A program made the position numbers and the translations under genes. Positions 46,924 to 58,418 of a stretch of DNA of 64,000 nt are shown here, piece by piece. Location: positions 6,696,001 through 6,760,000 of the forward strand of contig NW_023503374.1 in assembly GCF_014529535.1 (NCBI RefSeq), given 5' to 3'. Below the pieces are notes generated by a model that ran no database searches, was not told the origin of the DNA, and was given only the letters and a program-made list of their open reading frames with translations. Position 1 is the first letter of the stretch; every line of letters starts with the position of its first letter. The stretch is from Bradysia coprophila. Its lineage: Eukaryota > Arthropoda > Insecta > Diptera > Sciaridae.

Positions 46924-49479
46924 TTACAAGTTAAGTTCTGCCTTCATGGCAAAAACATTGCTTCTAGTAGTTCCTTCACAACTAATAAACTTATCGATTA
47001 TCAGGTCCATATCAATTTTTGCTGCTATGTCTCGATGAATATGTAAAATTGCCAAATCATCTAACTTCTTCTGTCCTAAATTTGCACGCAAAAAGTTTTT
47101 TAAACGTTTTAATGTTGAAAACGATCTTTCCGCAATACAAACGGTTTGTGGATAAGTTAAAAGTAAACGGATAAATTTCGTGTACTCTGAACAAAATTCG
47201 CGGATAGCCACATGATTTTGTAAGAAAATGTGGATATCAGACAAGTTTTTAAACTCTTTCTTTTTAACTAAATCGATATCAAAAAACATTCGGCGGTGTA
47301 AACAAAGACGGTCTATATCAAAATCACATTCTGCATTATGAAACAAATAGTTTCGGATGTCGTCGAGCTCACAATCATTTTTAGCAAAATCTTCCATCTT
47401 TGACAATTTTTCATACGTTTCGGAGTCGAAACGTGTAGCAAGACTGGTTAAGATTTGGTCTATGACAGCATAGTATATCCTCCTGTATTTGTCATTCGGT
47501 GTATCGGGAAAGTAGGCAGTTGATGTATTTGAGTCGAGTCGTTTTGGTGGAACGCGTCTTCGTGGAAGAACTGGAGGATCCATGCCACATGTTTGCGCGA
47601 GAATTTCCGATTCGTTGTAGATTTCACCAAATTTCTCAACTGAATTCAAGCTGGACCTTAGAATTTCCACACGTCGTAAGATGCTTTTGAAATTGATAGA
47701 TGTTGCTTGTATAGTTTCATTCAAGGCTTCTACTCGCTCCAATGCCGTTATTGAAATATTCAAGAGAATCAGACATTCAAATTGACTGAGATATTTCGAA
47801 AAGCCCCTTGCTTTGATACCACTATCACCAGATTCCAGTCCTACGCGTTCACAAAACTCCAAGATAACCTGGTAGTTTTGCTTGATTGATCTGAGCGAGT
47901 TAACTCGCGCACACCATCTCGTAGGGCAAAACGACTTTAATGAGGTCTTCGTTTGTGTAACCTTAACGGTTTCAACAGAATCATCATCCTCGTCCTCGTC
48001 ATCTTCATTGCCGAAATTGACCTGGATATCTTTGAAAATGTTTAATCTCTTAGCCGATGCTCTAATGAACGTTACTAATTCTCTCATAACTGATAGAAAG
48101 TCTGCTATTTCTGGGATTAGGCTCATTGCATCCTGTGACACCAGACTGAAATTGTGGCCAGCACAATGTGTATACCATGCTCTTGGTTCGAGCTCCCTGA
48201 AACGAGTCTGTAATCCTGTTATTGATCCACTGACAACTGACACTACTTGCTCCATCATAGCATTGTCCTCGGCACTTATTTACTGGCAACTCAAATCGCA
48301 ATAATACGTCCTTCATAACAGTAAACAACGTCTCAGAATCCGTTGAAGGAGTGTCGTAAAAGCCAAGGAATGTTTCGTGAATTCTTAAAGATTCATCTAC
48401 GTGACGAAAATTCACCGACATCTGTTCCTTTCGGGAAATATCGGTTGTTTCATCCGACATAATTGCGTAAAAAGGTTGTTTCGATATTTCTGACAATATC
48501 TGTCGCTGAACATGCTGTGACATTAATGCCAACATTTCATTTATGATGTCGTGGCTAGTCCATTTGTATTTCTTTGAACTATCCAACCAGAATTTCAACT
48601 TTGGACAATCAGTTGCACGTAGATGTAGTAGCTGAATGAAATTCGAATAAATTTCTGAGTGTCCTCTTAATGGAAGACCTTGCATAGCTAAAAATTTGAT
48701 TGTGTCGAAAATTTTATCCAGACAAAATCTAGCATCGATCCTGGCCTGTGTCATCTGCTTAGACATCATAACGGAAACGTTTTTCGTTTGATGGAACTCG
48801 ACTGAAGAGCAAGCGTGTCGATGTACACTTGATTGTTCATGAGATTTAAAGCGCTCAGTCGCTTTTTTCCAATTTGAAAATCCTTCTGTAACGAAGGCAG
48901 TGTAGGCATTTTGATCTGTTACGCCTGCAGTTGGGAGTTTCACTTTCAAATCTTTGTAGCATTTTGAACATATCGAACAAAAAGCCTTTTCCAAGCGCTC
49001 ACTATATTGTAGCCACGGAAATGTAGTGGTCCATCGAGAGAGAAATTTTCTCCCAGAAGATGAAGACGCAGAAACTGAAAAAAAACGATTAATTAGAAGT
49101 TTTTTCCTCGTCACTTCGACGATTGATTGTAGGGTAATTTTGACTACAATCAATTTTTCAAAAACACGGCCGTAGTTTCGGTTATTTATTTAACAAAACG
49201 GCACACACACACCATACACACCTTCAGTACGTGAAGTTTTCTCGTTCGAATGCATCTCCAAAACGTCATTATTTTGAATCATGGCAACGCTATCGATGGA
49301 AGCGCTTGGTGAAATTTTCGACGGAGGATTGTTGGTTTCGGCGATGACTAATGAAATCGTATATTCCTCATCCAAAACTGCATATTGTAGTAAAAGAATT
49401 ACAAAATACCTTCCGAAGACGTATGTGGATCTGTAGCTGTTTCAGTTGCCTTGCGCCACTGTTTCACAAACTTATCCAT
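46924..49479 (-). pseudogene. hAT transposase (TTF zinc finger, DUF4371-like core, dimerisation domain), one frameshift
   Basis: Likely exons: 49479-49410 (starting MDKFVKQWRKATET), 49377-49222 and 49074-46924, joined at GT-AG sites in matching phase. The TTF-type zinc finger reads AFCSICSKC...GFSNWKKA...FKSHEQSSVH. The RNase H-like core has the first acidic motif MSDETTDISRKEQMSV and the second KCRGQCYDGAS. The C-terminal hAT dimerisation domain has AERSFSTLKRLKNFLRANLG. The frame breaks once, at a 7-bp tandem duplication ACTGACA-ACTGACA (48229-48242, plus strand); the exon lengths less 7 nt are a multiple of three (790 codons with stop). The ZMYM/Tip100-like subgroup is an inference. The first intron would be only 32 nt. 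Confidence 0.88.
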
Positions 49480-49611
49480 TTCGGCAAAAGCTTATTATCG
49501 AGCCCAATAAACTTTACTATTATGACCTCTGGTCACCCAAAATAACAAACTTTTGATCGTATATTATTTTATACAGACAATTACACGGTTACGATAAATA
49601 TATACGAACTG

Positions 49612-49658
49612 TTACTAAGTAAACAGCCTCGCTTCATCGAGGCTGTTTATTACTAAGT
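49612..49658. repeat. 29-nt hairpin flanked by 9-bp direct repeats, inside the hAT element
   Basis: AAACAGCCTCG-CTTCAT-CGAGGCTGTTT (49621-49648) is an 11-bp perfect stem with a 6-nt loop. TTACTAAGT lies directly on both sides (49612-49620 and 49650-49658). It lies between the transposase start and the right TIR. Confidence 0.7.
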
Positions 49659-50027
49659 GATTCGATCACAACACAAATTACTTTGATTGATGTTGCTTAC
49701 ACTCTTTCGTATTGTTTTACTGGTCTATTGTGGTGCGGGTCACATTGTAACAGTCAACACAAGCGCTATCTGTTTTCAATTTTCTGTTAAACAATATTCT
49801 TGAAGCGCGGTTTAAATTTTAAATTTATCAAACAGAAACTACGCGAATTCAGTAAAATGAGATATTTTATCTACAGTTCTTTAATATCAACATATATCTA
49901 TGCTCCAGAAATTAATGTTTTAAAATAATCTTCAAATATTCCATCGGGGGCGGTGCCCCCCACAAACCTTCCCATGAGGGACAAGCGCCCCCCTCGCCCC
50001 CGTATACTCGGCGCCACTGCTCATATT

Positions 50028-52407
50028 AAGCTTCCTAAATTTTAGGAGTAAAACATCGCTCGCTGAACATTCAACTCTTTGTTTGTTAAGAAAATTAAAT
50101 TGAATTTTAGTAAAATAAAGCATTGAACGGCTGGGGTGTTTTATAAACACCGCTTCCCAGTAAAATCTTGTACATAATAGAGCGTACCGTGCTGTCCATT
50201 GGATCATATATGAACAACGGTTATTATATCGGAGTCTTTGTTAACAAAATTCGTAGAAAGTTCTGTTTATCAAAATTCTCTTTTCTTTTCTTGCATTTAT
50301 AAAGATAACACTGCTTATATTGCACTTTTGTACGAAGGGCACATTTGTTGCTATGTGAAGATTACCGATGGAAGTAAAAGAAATGCATAATTAATGATTA
50401 GATGAAATTAATAGATATCGGTTTTTTGTCTGACTATAATATGGTGATCTTAAACTCACCAGCTCATTTAAAACTAGTGAGAAAACGAAGACTGGAATTA
50501 TTGAAAAATTAGGTCATTCAAGAGACCTGACCCACCCACGTGGGGCCTAGTTTTCCTAACGCATGTTAAAATGCTTTTTTAGTGAAAAAGAGGTTTCCAG
50601 TTCGAGGCGGAGGCGGAGGTTGTTTTCTTAATACCGTCAGAACACACGACGAAGTCGCGGTATTTCAACACTAGTTAGGAAAAGTAATGGCACCACTATA
50701 GAATTATGTAAAAGATTGCGCATCAATTTGCTGAAAATGCGTTAATTTTGGTCAAAAGAAATAACGGATTTGGTAACTATACTTGCTTTCTTTGATAGTT
50801 TAACGAAGTGATTGAACATTTTTGACCACTTTGACCCATTGATGCTCCATTATATATCCATCATTCCCAATGTCCGTCATTTCATTATTACATGTCGCTA
50901 TCCATTTTTATCTGAATTTCCTTCAATCCCATTACCCTACGAGAAAAATATCTCAAATCGTTGCACACCTTTAAAACGAACCGCTTAAATCGAGAAATTG
51001 ACCATGAATTTCTCGTTCAAGTCAATTGAATAAAGGCAAACAACGACCACTTACCGAAATACTTCAATCAAAAGTAGAGAGAGAGGAGAAGTGTTGAAAA
51101 AATCACTTGAAAACGGAAAATAACATACATTTGCACTTAGACCGAACCAGATCCCGAACATGTGTATCCAACCAGCAATGTCAAGTGTTTTCTTTACCTA
51201 ATTATATCGATAATAGAAAGAAATGAGTATCTAAAGCGATATCCATCGTATCAGGAAAATGGATTTCTTTTTCGTTTCATTTTTATTCGATAGCGGTTGT
51301 GTATCGAACATTCACTTCAGTCGATTATTGCCTAATTGAATCGAAATTTTTTTCCGACAAATTACATTTCGCCAATTTAAGTGTCGGTAGGTGTAAGTGT
51401 ATGAAATCGAATTGATCGAGGGTTTCTTCAATATCATATGTTAGCGCGATGAGGTTAGAGAGCATCGGAAAAATCGGTTTTCTCTCAATTTTCTCGCATT
51501 TCTTTTTTTTAAACAAAAAACCACTGAATTGCGCCTATAATCGAAATATATAAGAAAGAAAAGAAAAATTTGTTCTATTCCAATTTTGAGATGATGAACA
51601 TTCACATCGAGTTTATATGCTCACTGATGGTTTGCGTGGATTCGCAATTATGATTTTCGGATGTGTGGTCTTGACACTTTGAATACAACTTCAATTTCGT
51701 TCAATTAAATTGATGTTATTCGTTGACGTTGTTGTTGATGATTCCGTATACACATTCAGTCGTATGTAAATTTAGCACAATCATGGTGAAAATGTTATTG
51801 GATGATGAATTTTTATGAAGTGTCTTGTTGTGTAATAATCGTATGTCAATTTTTTCGTGTCCTGATTATTATTAGAGACAAATTTTCAGAAAATTGAATA
51901 GAAATTATGATTCGGGGAGAATGAAAATTTTCGGCTTATAACTGAGATAAATTCATTTAACATAGAAATTTCGGATAATGATTCTTTGCAGCTTCCACAG
52001 TTGATAATTTGAGCCATTTAATTTTTCAATAGATATCTCGCTTGTATCCATACTTCGACAAATGAGTACTTCTAACCGAGCTCGACGTTTGGATTTCTGT
52101 AAATTTTTCTGAACGAACACACCAATTTCTCTACCTTGGTAGATAAATAACTATTCTGCAACTGCGCTGCGAAAAGTGAACTTTTTCATGCCTACTTTGA
52201 ATAGCATAATGGGGTGTCTTTTTTTCAATTTGCACACAAAATATCCGACTTCTTTGAAACATGTCCAATGTTTTTACGTTTCAAAAATTTATGTAGAGTC
52301 GCGTACTTGCTGATATCTACATTCCGATATAAGAATATCGTCGCCTTCAGTTTCAAATACAAGCTCCACAATGTTGAGGGCTTCATGGCTTTACTTTTCT
52401 CGTTAAA
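50028..52407. other. Intergenic, no supported feature
   Basis: AT-rich sequence with no recognisable frame, RNA gene or strong repeat. Confidence 0.5.
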
Positions 52408-52409
52408 TA

Positions 52410-52537
52410 GTACATTGAATGACAAGGGGCGAAAGTAAAAAAATTCAACCGTGTGCGAGAGTTGGAGCGCGCGCCGAAGGCAAGGGCTCTAATCGCACAG
52501 GTTGAATTTTTTTACTTTTGCCCCGAGTCGTTCATAC
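52410..52537. mobile_element. TA-flanked foldback with GGGGCGAAAGTA motif
   Basis: Arms of about 50 bp: GGGGCGAAAGTAAAAAAATT (about 52427) and AATTTTTTTACTTTTGCCCC on the right. The ends GTACATTGAATGAC / GAGTCGTTCATAC are weaker inverted matches and are bordered by TA (52408-52409 and 52538-52539). The loop is GC-rich (GGAGCGCGCGCCGAAGG). Confidence 0.6.
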
Positions 52538-52539
52538 TA

Positions 52540-53008
52540 TTTTTTTTGATACCAACATTGAAAATTGATACGTATCGCAAACATCGCAACAAAATGTTGA
52601 AATAAAAAGGCATTTAGCCAGAAAATGCGGTGGTCCGGTGGGCGGCAGCCCCCTGGTATATGAAAAATTTAATAATTTAGCCATCACAACAATAACACAC
52701 ACAAAAATTAAGATATAACTAACAAATCATTCAGTAACAAAAAGTATCAACTTTGTATGCTAATTTCAATAAGAACACTGGCGCACAGTGTTTTACAATT
52801 TTGATCAAAGAATTCTGCATAATATGAGCGGATTTTGTTGACAACTCGACTCATTTCTCTCATTTTCTGTGACGTCAGTCACTTTCGCTGTTCGTTCAGT
52901 TGCGTTCGCTCTTCGTTAAGTACTTTCTCCCCGTGGGATGCATTTTTTTACTTTCGCCCCTCATATGCGGGGCGAAAGTATCATTTTTCAATGTTGGTAT
53001 CAAAAAAA
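52540..53008. mobile_element. TA-flanked inverted-repeat element adjoining the previous one
   Basis: TTTTTTTTGATACCAACATT (52540) and its complement (ending 53008) are TIRs of about 30 bp extending to TGATAC / GTATCA, bordered by TA. The right subterminal part contains a hairpin TACTTTCGCCCC / GGGGCGAAAGTA (about 52952-52979), the same motif as in the neighbouring foldback. Noncoding. Confidence 0.6.
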
Positions 53009-53479
53009 TAACATTGGAAAACCTTCTCGCACACTGAGTCTGTTTTCTAACTCTCGCACCATTCAAAAAAAAAATTGTACGCGGTCCGCAGCACCGTTTT
53101 CAATATCGGAACAAAATTCGTCACTGGAAACACTCATTTTTCTTTTACCAACACGACGCGTACAACTTGACTTCTAAGACTTATTTAAACGAAATGTCTT
53201 GAAGTAGTTTTATTATCATAGCCCTCTTTGATTGAATGATTGAAAAAGTTGCAAGTGTTTTTTGTTGCAGAAATATTTTCTTGTGGAGTTGTTGCTGTGT
53301 TTTCATTGCAGAGACGCGCATTAAGTGCAAATTTAGCTTATATTATCTAAAATTAGTATACGCGAATATATCTTAAGATCATTTGGAGACTCAAGCGGTT
53401 TATATGGATAGGAACAATTTGTCTGTAGAATTTGCATTTCAGAAGTTCACTTTTCGCGCTTGTTGCAGAAAACGTTGTA

Positions 53480-53575
53480 TGCAACACGTTGCGAAAACTG
53501 GTTGTTTTCGTCACACAATGTGATTGTCAGACTCACATCTAGTGACGAAAACAACCACTTTTCGCAACTTGTTGC
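53480..53575. mobile_element. TA-flanked foldback MITE
   Basis: TGCAACACGTTGCGAAAACT (53480) and AACCACTTTTCGCAACTTGT near the right end pair over about 36 bp, and the core GTTGTTTTCGTCAC / GTGACGAAAACAAC is perfect. TA borders both ends. The loop is about 26 bases. Confidence 0.65.
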
Positions 53576-53577
53576 AT

Positions 53578-56342
53578 AAATAACTATTTTCGGAAATAGC
53601 TTGCCAGTATATCAATTTTTTTGTAACATTAAATTCTATTTCAGGATTTGAGGACTGTTTGATGGTGGCAGCAGTTTGCCGTCTTTGAAAGGTTAACTTT
53701 AACGAATTTTCGGAAAGAAGTTTTTTTTTTTGAATAATTCATACATTTTATCCACGTAACTTACAACTCTCAACTAAATGAAATAAGTGAACCAAAGTAT
53801 TTCTACATCGTTTACTCCGGACGGTACTGTAAAATCTAATCATTTTTCTCGAATGCTATAGTAATTCGAACCAGAACAAAAATTTTAGATTCGGTCAAGA
53901 CGATTTGAATTATAATATTTCACCCGAAGTTATCTGAAGTTATTGTGGCAACATTATTGTTACTCCATTCTCACATATATGATATACTCTACACATAATG
54001 GTCTCTAGCTATTTTTGATAGCATAATAACCACACAGTTCTTCGACATGTATTGCAGTCCCTTTTAAGACTTTTAAGACTTTCCAAAAAAATAAAAATAA
54101 AAATATAAACCAAAATGAAATATTTTCGCACCATTAACTTTCTACTGTTATACAATATCACATACGCAGCATATAAATGAAGTGATAAGACGTGATACGA
54201 CGTCGATCTGAAAAGTAGAAGAAAATATTAAGAAGTGACATGAGAACACATATACGACCCTCGCAATGTAAATTAATAGAAACATGTAACATTAAGCGTA
54301 ACAATCATTGATGTAATTATCAAATCAGTGACTTGAGTTCTTGTATGCCTGTGCCATTCAAATATTTGGATTGGAACCCGGACACCAAATCCGCAAAATT
54401 CTCAACTCCTAACTTTTGTTTTGAAGAAATCACTCGAAATTGCAAGAAGATTGGCAAAATCGATGGCTTCAGAAATATTGCCAAGAAAGTTCTGTTTTTG
54501 AGGGTTCTTTCGCACATGTCTTAGGAGTAGTATCACCTATAGGGATACATTTCGCACTGGTAAGAGTTTAATGCTTGGAATGCGGTTGGCACTGGGTATT
54601 CGCATTACGATAACGCACGTACTCGGTATACGGTCTTATTAATCGTGATAACCCGATGTTCAGGGATGTTATTCAATTTTCTGGTCACAAGTAAAAAACA
54701 CGTTTGTTTAAATTGTCGACGTTTCGCCAAAATTTATTGGCATCTTCAGGACTAACGATACCGCAAAAAACAAAATTTGCAGTTCGTAACTTAAATCAAG
54801 ACAATTCAATCTTTCTATCGTTATTAAACTTACACAAAATTGTAATAAAAGCAAGCGATGAAAATTATATCGCGTATCTATTAATCTTATTTTAATAGTC
54901 TTATTAATTATTAAAACCCCCACCAAGTTTTTGGGTTCAAGTCAGTGTGATTAGTGCAGTAATGCTTCAGTCACTAACTTTTTTTAATCAGGCTTATAAA
55001 ACAACCATACGATGATTCTGTTGTACGACATTTTTACTGATATACTGTGTATCCATGTTATCTATAGCACAACTCACAAAAACTTATATATAACCCAGTG
55101 AAAGGATAATAATATAAAGCTACCGCGTGCCAAGAATTTCAAGAATGTTTCCTTCAACAAGTTGTCGGTCGACGTATTAAGTTCTCTTTCTCTTGCTGAA
55201 CATTTTATTGGGATTGGTACAATGGGTAAGATGAATAGGTGGTTAGATGATTCATCATGATTACTTTCCTATACCCTTCAACATACCGAGCAATTCACCG
55301 CTGTATACACATGTACACAAGACATTCGTCTTGGGGAAAGAATAGAGGTCGATTATTAATGATTATCGCTGGAGTTTATGACAAATATCATTTAATCATT
55401 CTGTCCATCATTCGGCCGATTTGATGGTGAAAATTAATTTACCATTACGGATTTTAAGGTCAATTAAATATTCCGATGAAATTCTTCAGCACAAAAAAAA
55501 GAAAACCATTTACGTTTTTAACATAACTTAAGTGTGTAAAACTTGGGAGATAATAAAAGGCATTTCCTTTGTCGAGTTTAAACACATCATTTCATTTCAT
55601 TTCGTTTTCTTTTCCCTATGCTCTTCTCGTCTTGGATGAATTGAAAGTACATATATATACACACGGTCATTCGAATGAATATATAAGAATAAAAAGATGT
55701 TTTATGGCAATAAAGAATTTCTAAAAGCACTTTGTGTTGAAAGCTTAATCGATCATAAAATAGGGTGCAAATGTGACATTTTTTTCCATTTTTTTTTCAT
55801 GCTTATTCGTATTCTTTCTGAATTCTTATGTTATTAAGTATGGTGGTTGATGTAATGTATGTGGAAAGATCTTTGCAGAGAGAAGGAATTTCTTTCTTTT
55901 TTTTTGGTAAAATTTTATTGTAACATTAGCATTAAGTGTTCGAAATTTTCCTCTTTTTTCATTTCTTATGGAATTTTCCCTAATCATCAAACTTGGAGTT
56001 TGAGAATCGAGTTACATGTCGCTTTGGGTTTTAGGTAGATTTTGAAGCTCAAAGATGTTCGAAGATAATTCGCTAAATAAAGCACTTTTTACATCGAAAA
56101 TGAACCTTAACCGACAAGCTAGTGAAAATTATGAGTAGTAGTAAAGAGTAGTTCGTTTGTATTTAAATTCCAGATTTATCAGTCTCATTGAGTTAAAATT
56201 AATTTCGTTATTCGATGACTCGAATAAGAGGATTTTTTTAGTCATTCAAACAGCCCTTTCTGGCTTGCCTAGCCGCTGATGTTTCCTAAAATAAATGACT
56301 AGGTATCATGCTCCTCGGATGTTCTTCGATCATAGTACTTTC
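53578..56342. other. Intergenic, no supported feature
   Basis: AT-rich sequence with short open frames only. No RNA gene, domain or strong inverted repeat recognised. Confidence 0.5.
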
Positions 56343-56575
56343 TAAGGCTCGGAATCGGTCCACCGAGGTTAAAAAATGACTCTGAAACTTTAGGTCAGGT
56401 CAGGTCAGGTTTTCATTTTCAAAGAAACCTGACCTGAGCTTGAGTTTCTGAAACCTGTCAGGTCAGGTTTCAGGTTGACCCTCAATTTTTATACAAATTT
56501 TTAGACATAATTGTCAGGTTTCAGGTCAGGTCAAAACAGGTTGGGGTATTCTCAGGCTTCAGTTAAACCTGGTTC
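56343..56575. repeat. Partial copy of the CAGGT-array element
   Basis: Begins TAAGGCTCGGAATCGGTCC, matching the TIR of the element at 58419-58750, then carries AGGTCAGGTCAGGTCAGG (about 56393) and further CAGGT / ACCTG pentamers in both orientations to about 56550. The right end is unclear, so it is probably truncated. Confidence 0.5.
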
Positions 56576-56858
56576 AATCGTACCTTCATGTGATATATTT
56601 TACAAAAATCGACAAAGATACCAACTTTTAGAAACCACAATGAGTAGCAATAAGTATCTTGCCCACCCAGTTACCAAAAGATTTTTTAGAGATGGTAAAT
56701 GTTTCGATTTTGAAACGGCCAAAATATTCTAAGGGTTTATTACGGACATTCGCAATTCAATAAATGAGCTGTTATAGCTGTTTTTAGGTCGCAAAAAACA
56801 TTCCTACCTAAAGACAACTAAACCTGAAAGAAAGAACCCTACCTAGAGACAAGCTAAG

Positions 56859-56991
56859 CTGAAAGAGAGAGAGAAAGCATATCATTTCATACCTGAAAGA
56901 GAAAGCATACATGTCATATCATACCTGAAAGAGAGAGCATATCATATTATATCTGAAAGAGAAAGCATACATGTCATATCATAGCTGAAAG
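56859..56991. repeat. Minisatellite with units of about 30 bp
   Basis: Four units beginning CTGAAAGAGAAAGCATA (with GA-repeat length variants) and ending CATATCATA, then a partial unit. The adjacent hAT-like element is inserted at the start of the fifth unit. Confidence 0.75.
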
Positions 56992-57453
56992 CAGGGGCTA
57001 TTTAGTTGAATTATTAGCGAATTTTGGCGAATTTGACGAATTTCGGCGAATTTTGACGAATTTTGGCGAACTTTGACGAATTTTTGCGAATTTTTGTGAA
57101 TTTATACATGATTTTAAGAAATTTCAAAGAATCGTAGAACTTAGTTACATATTTTTGGCCAAGACATTCTAAAAATCTATTTTTAACCGGGAAGCAATGA
57201 AGGTTTTTTTTTGGCCAAACGATGAAAAATGTCCTAATTTTGTGAATTTTACATATATTTGTGAATTTGGTAGATTCTTGCATATTTTTGTTATGCTATA
57301 TCACAAAACTAGCAAAATATTCCAAAAAACATAAATTTGGAAGAAAATTGTCAAAATTTGAATTTTTTAATTTGGGAGAATTTTGGCGAATTTCGACGAA
57401 TTTCGGCGAATTTTGGCGAATTTCGGCAAATTAATTCGACTAAATAGCCCCTG
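56992..57453. mobile_element. hAT-type MITE with 8-bp TSD and GCGAATTT minisatellites at both ends
   Basis: TIRs CAGGGGCTATTTAGT (56992) and its complement (ending 57453) extend over about 22 bp with one mismatch. GCTGAAAG flanks both sides (56984-56991 and 57454-57461), a perfect 8-bp TSD; CAGGGG ends and an 8-bp TSD are hAT hallmarks. Inside both TIRs are arrays of a 10-11 bp unit, GGCGAATTTYG-like (about 57016-57100 and 57371-57428), in the same orientation. The middle contains a piece of the foldback family seen at 35164-35389. Noncoding. Confidence 0.85.
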
Positions 57454-57837
57454 GCTGAAAGAGATAATGATCAGTAAATTGGAACTTCTATTTAAACAAA
57501 TCTCGGGTAAAATTGGTCCTAGCGAATTATATAAAAATGTAACAAAGCGACATCAGTGAGGTAAAGAGAAAACAATTTTCTGTGTCGAATGTGTCACAGG
57601 TGCCTAACACAACAGGTGCCCAAGATAAACGAAATCGTCGGTGCCCGAGATAATTTTGACCGGCTTGTTTTCATTTCAAATACATGAAAGTTCACTAAAA
57701 TGTTGAAATTCTTTATTCATTCTTTTAGAGAAACCGTACTTTTGCAATTTTGAAGTCCTAATAAAGCATTGAACGACATTATTTACTTCTCTACAAAGCA
57801 AAGGGGATGGATTGTCTCAATTATTGACTCACGATCA

Positions 57838-58070
57838 CAGATGTTACCACAGCACTGCTACTAGCACGAACATAGAAAATATTCGAAGGCTGATGAAATC
57901 ACAGTAGGCACTGCGTTTCTGTTATACAGATAGATGACTTGTTTTCGTTGTATGAGTTAAAACATACAATACAAACAATCCTAAGCGGTAGCTCGTATCA
58001 CTAAAGCCTCCAAATTTGACACTTGTCAATTCAGTGTTCATGCTAGTAGCAGTACTGTGATGTTACAGAT
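57838..58070. repeat. Inverted-repeat element
   Basis: ACCACAGCACTGCTACTAGC (about 57846) matches the complement of GCTAGTAGCAGTACTGTGAT (about 58042), within arms of about 33 bp that start CAGATGTTA and end ACATCTG-like. The interior is about 165 bp and noncoding. Confidence 0.6.
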
Positions 58071-58418
58071 TTTAAAAGTCCTATACGACGTATTAGGATA
58101 TTTTATGAGATTTTAATTTATTGCGAAGTTTTTCTCTTAGGATTAAAAGAAGTGGGTGAGACTTAAATCTCAGCACCTCGGCCTGTTATGCAACTCACGA
58201 CGTTTTAGTACCTTTTTGTGCTGTTTATGTATTTGAGGACATACTTCGGGTGGATGCTCCATATTCAATTGTAAAATTACACAAGAATCTATTACGACTG
58301 GGCACTGACAGAGATAGTGGCCTGTTAAGATATTTGTTAATATTTTTTGTTCTTCCTACTAAGAAAATCTCTGTAGAATCTTGGACATATGGTAATGCAA
58401 TTTCTTGCTTGCCTCGTT

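Larger units (their letters stand above)
46683..50019 (-). mobile_element. Complete hAT transposon with 8-bp TSD
   Basis: Both ends begin CAGWGGCGCCGA (left at 46683, right inverted ending at 50019), TIRs of 12 bp with one mismatch, starting CAG as hAT elements do. The 8-bp direct repeat CTCATATT lies immediately outside both ends (46675-46682 and 50020-50027) and is perfect. The 3337-bp element holds a hAT transposase gene on the minus strand. Identical TSDs and an almost open transposase suggest recent insertion. Confidence 0.93.

Noticed and set aside
47499..48304. Plus-strand open frames of 63 and 140 codons
   Set aside because: They are shadows opposite the hAT transposase, including a serine run that mirrors its acidic stretch.
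57014..57283. 89-codon minus-strand frame with KFAKIRQNSPKFVK-type repeats
   Set aside because: It is the translation of the GCGAATTT minisatellite in the hAT MITE, open only because the unit lacks stops.
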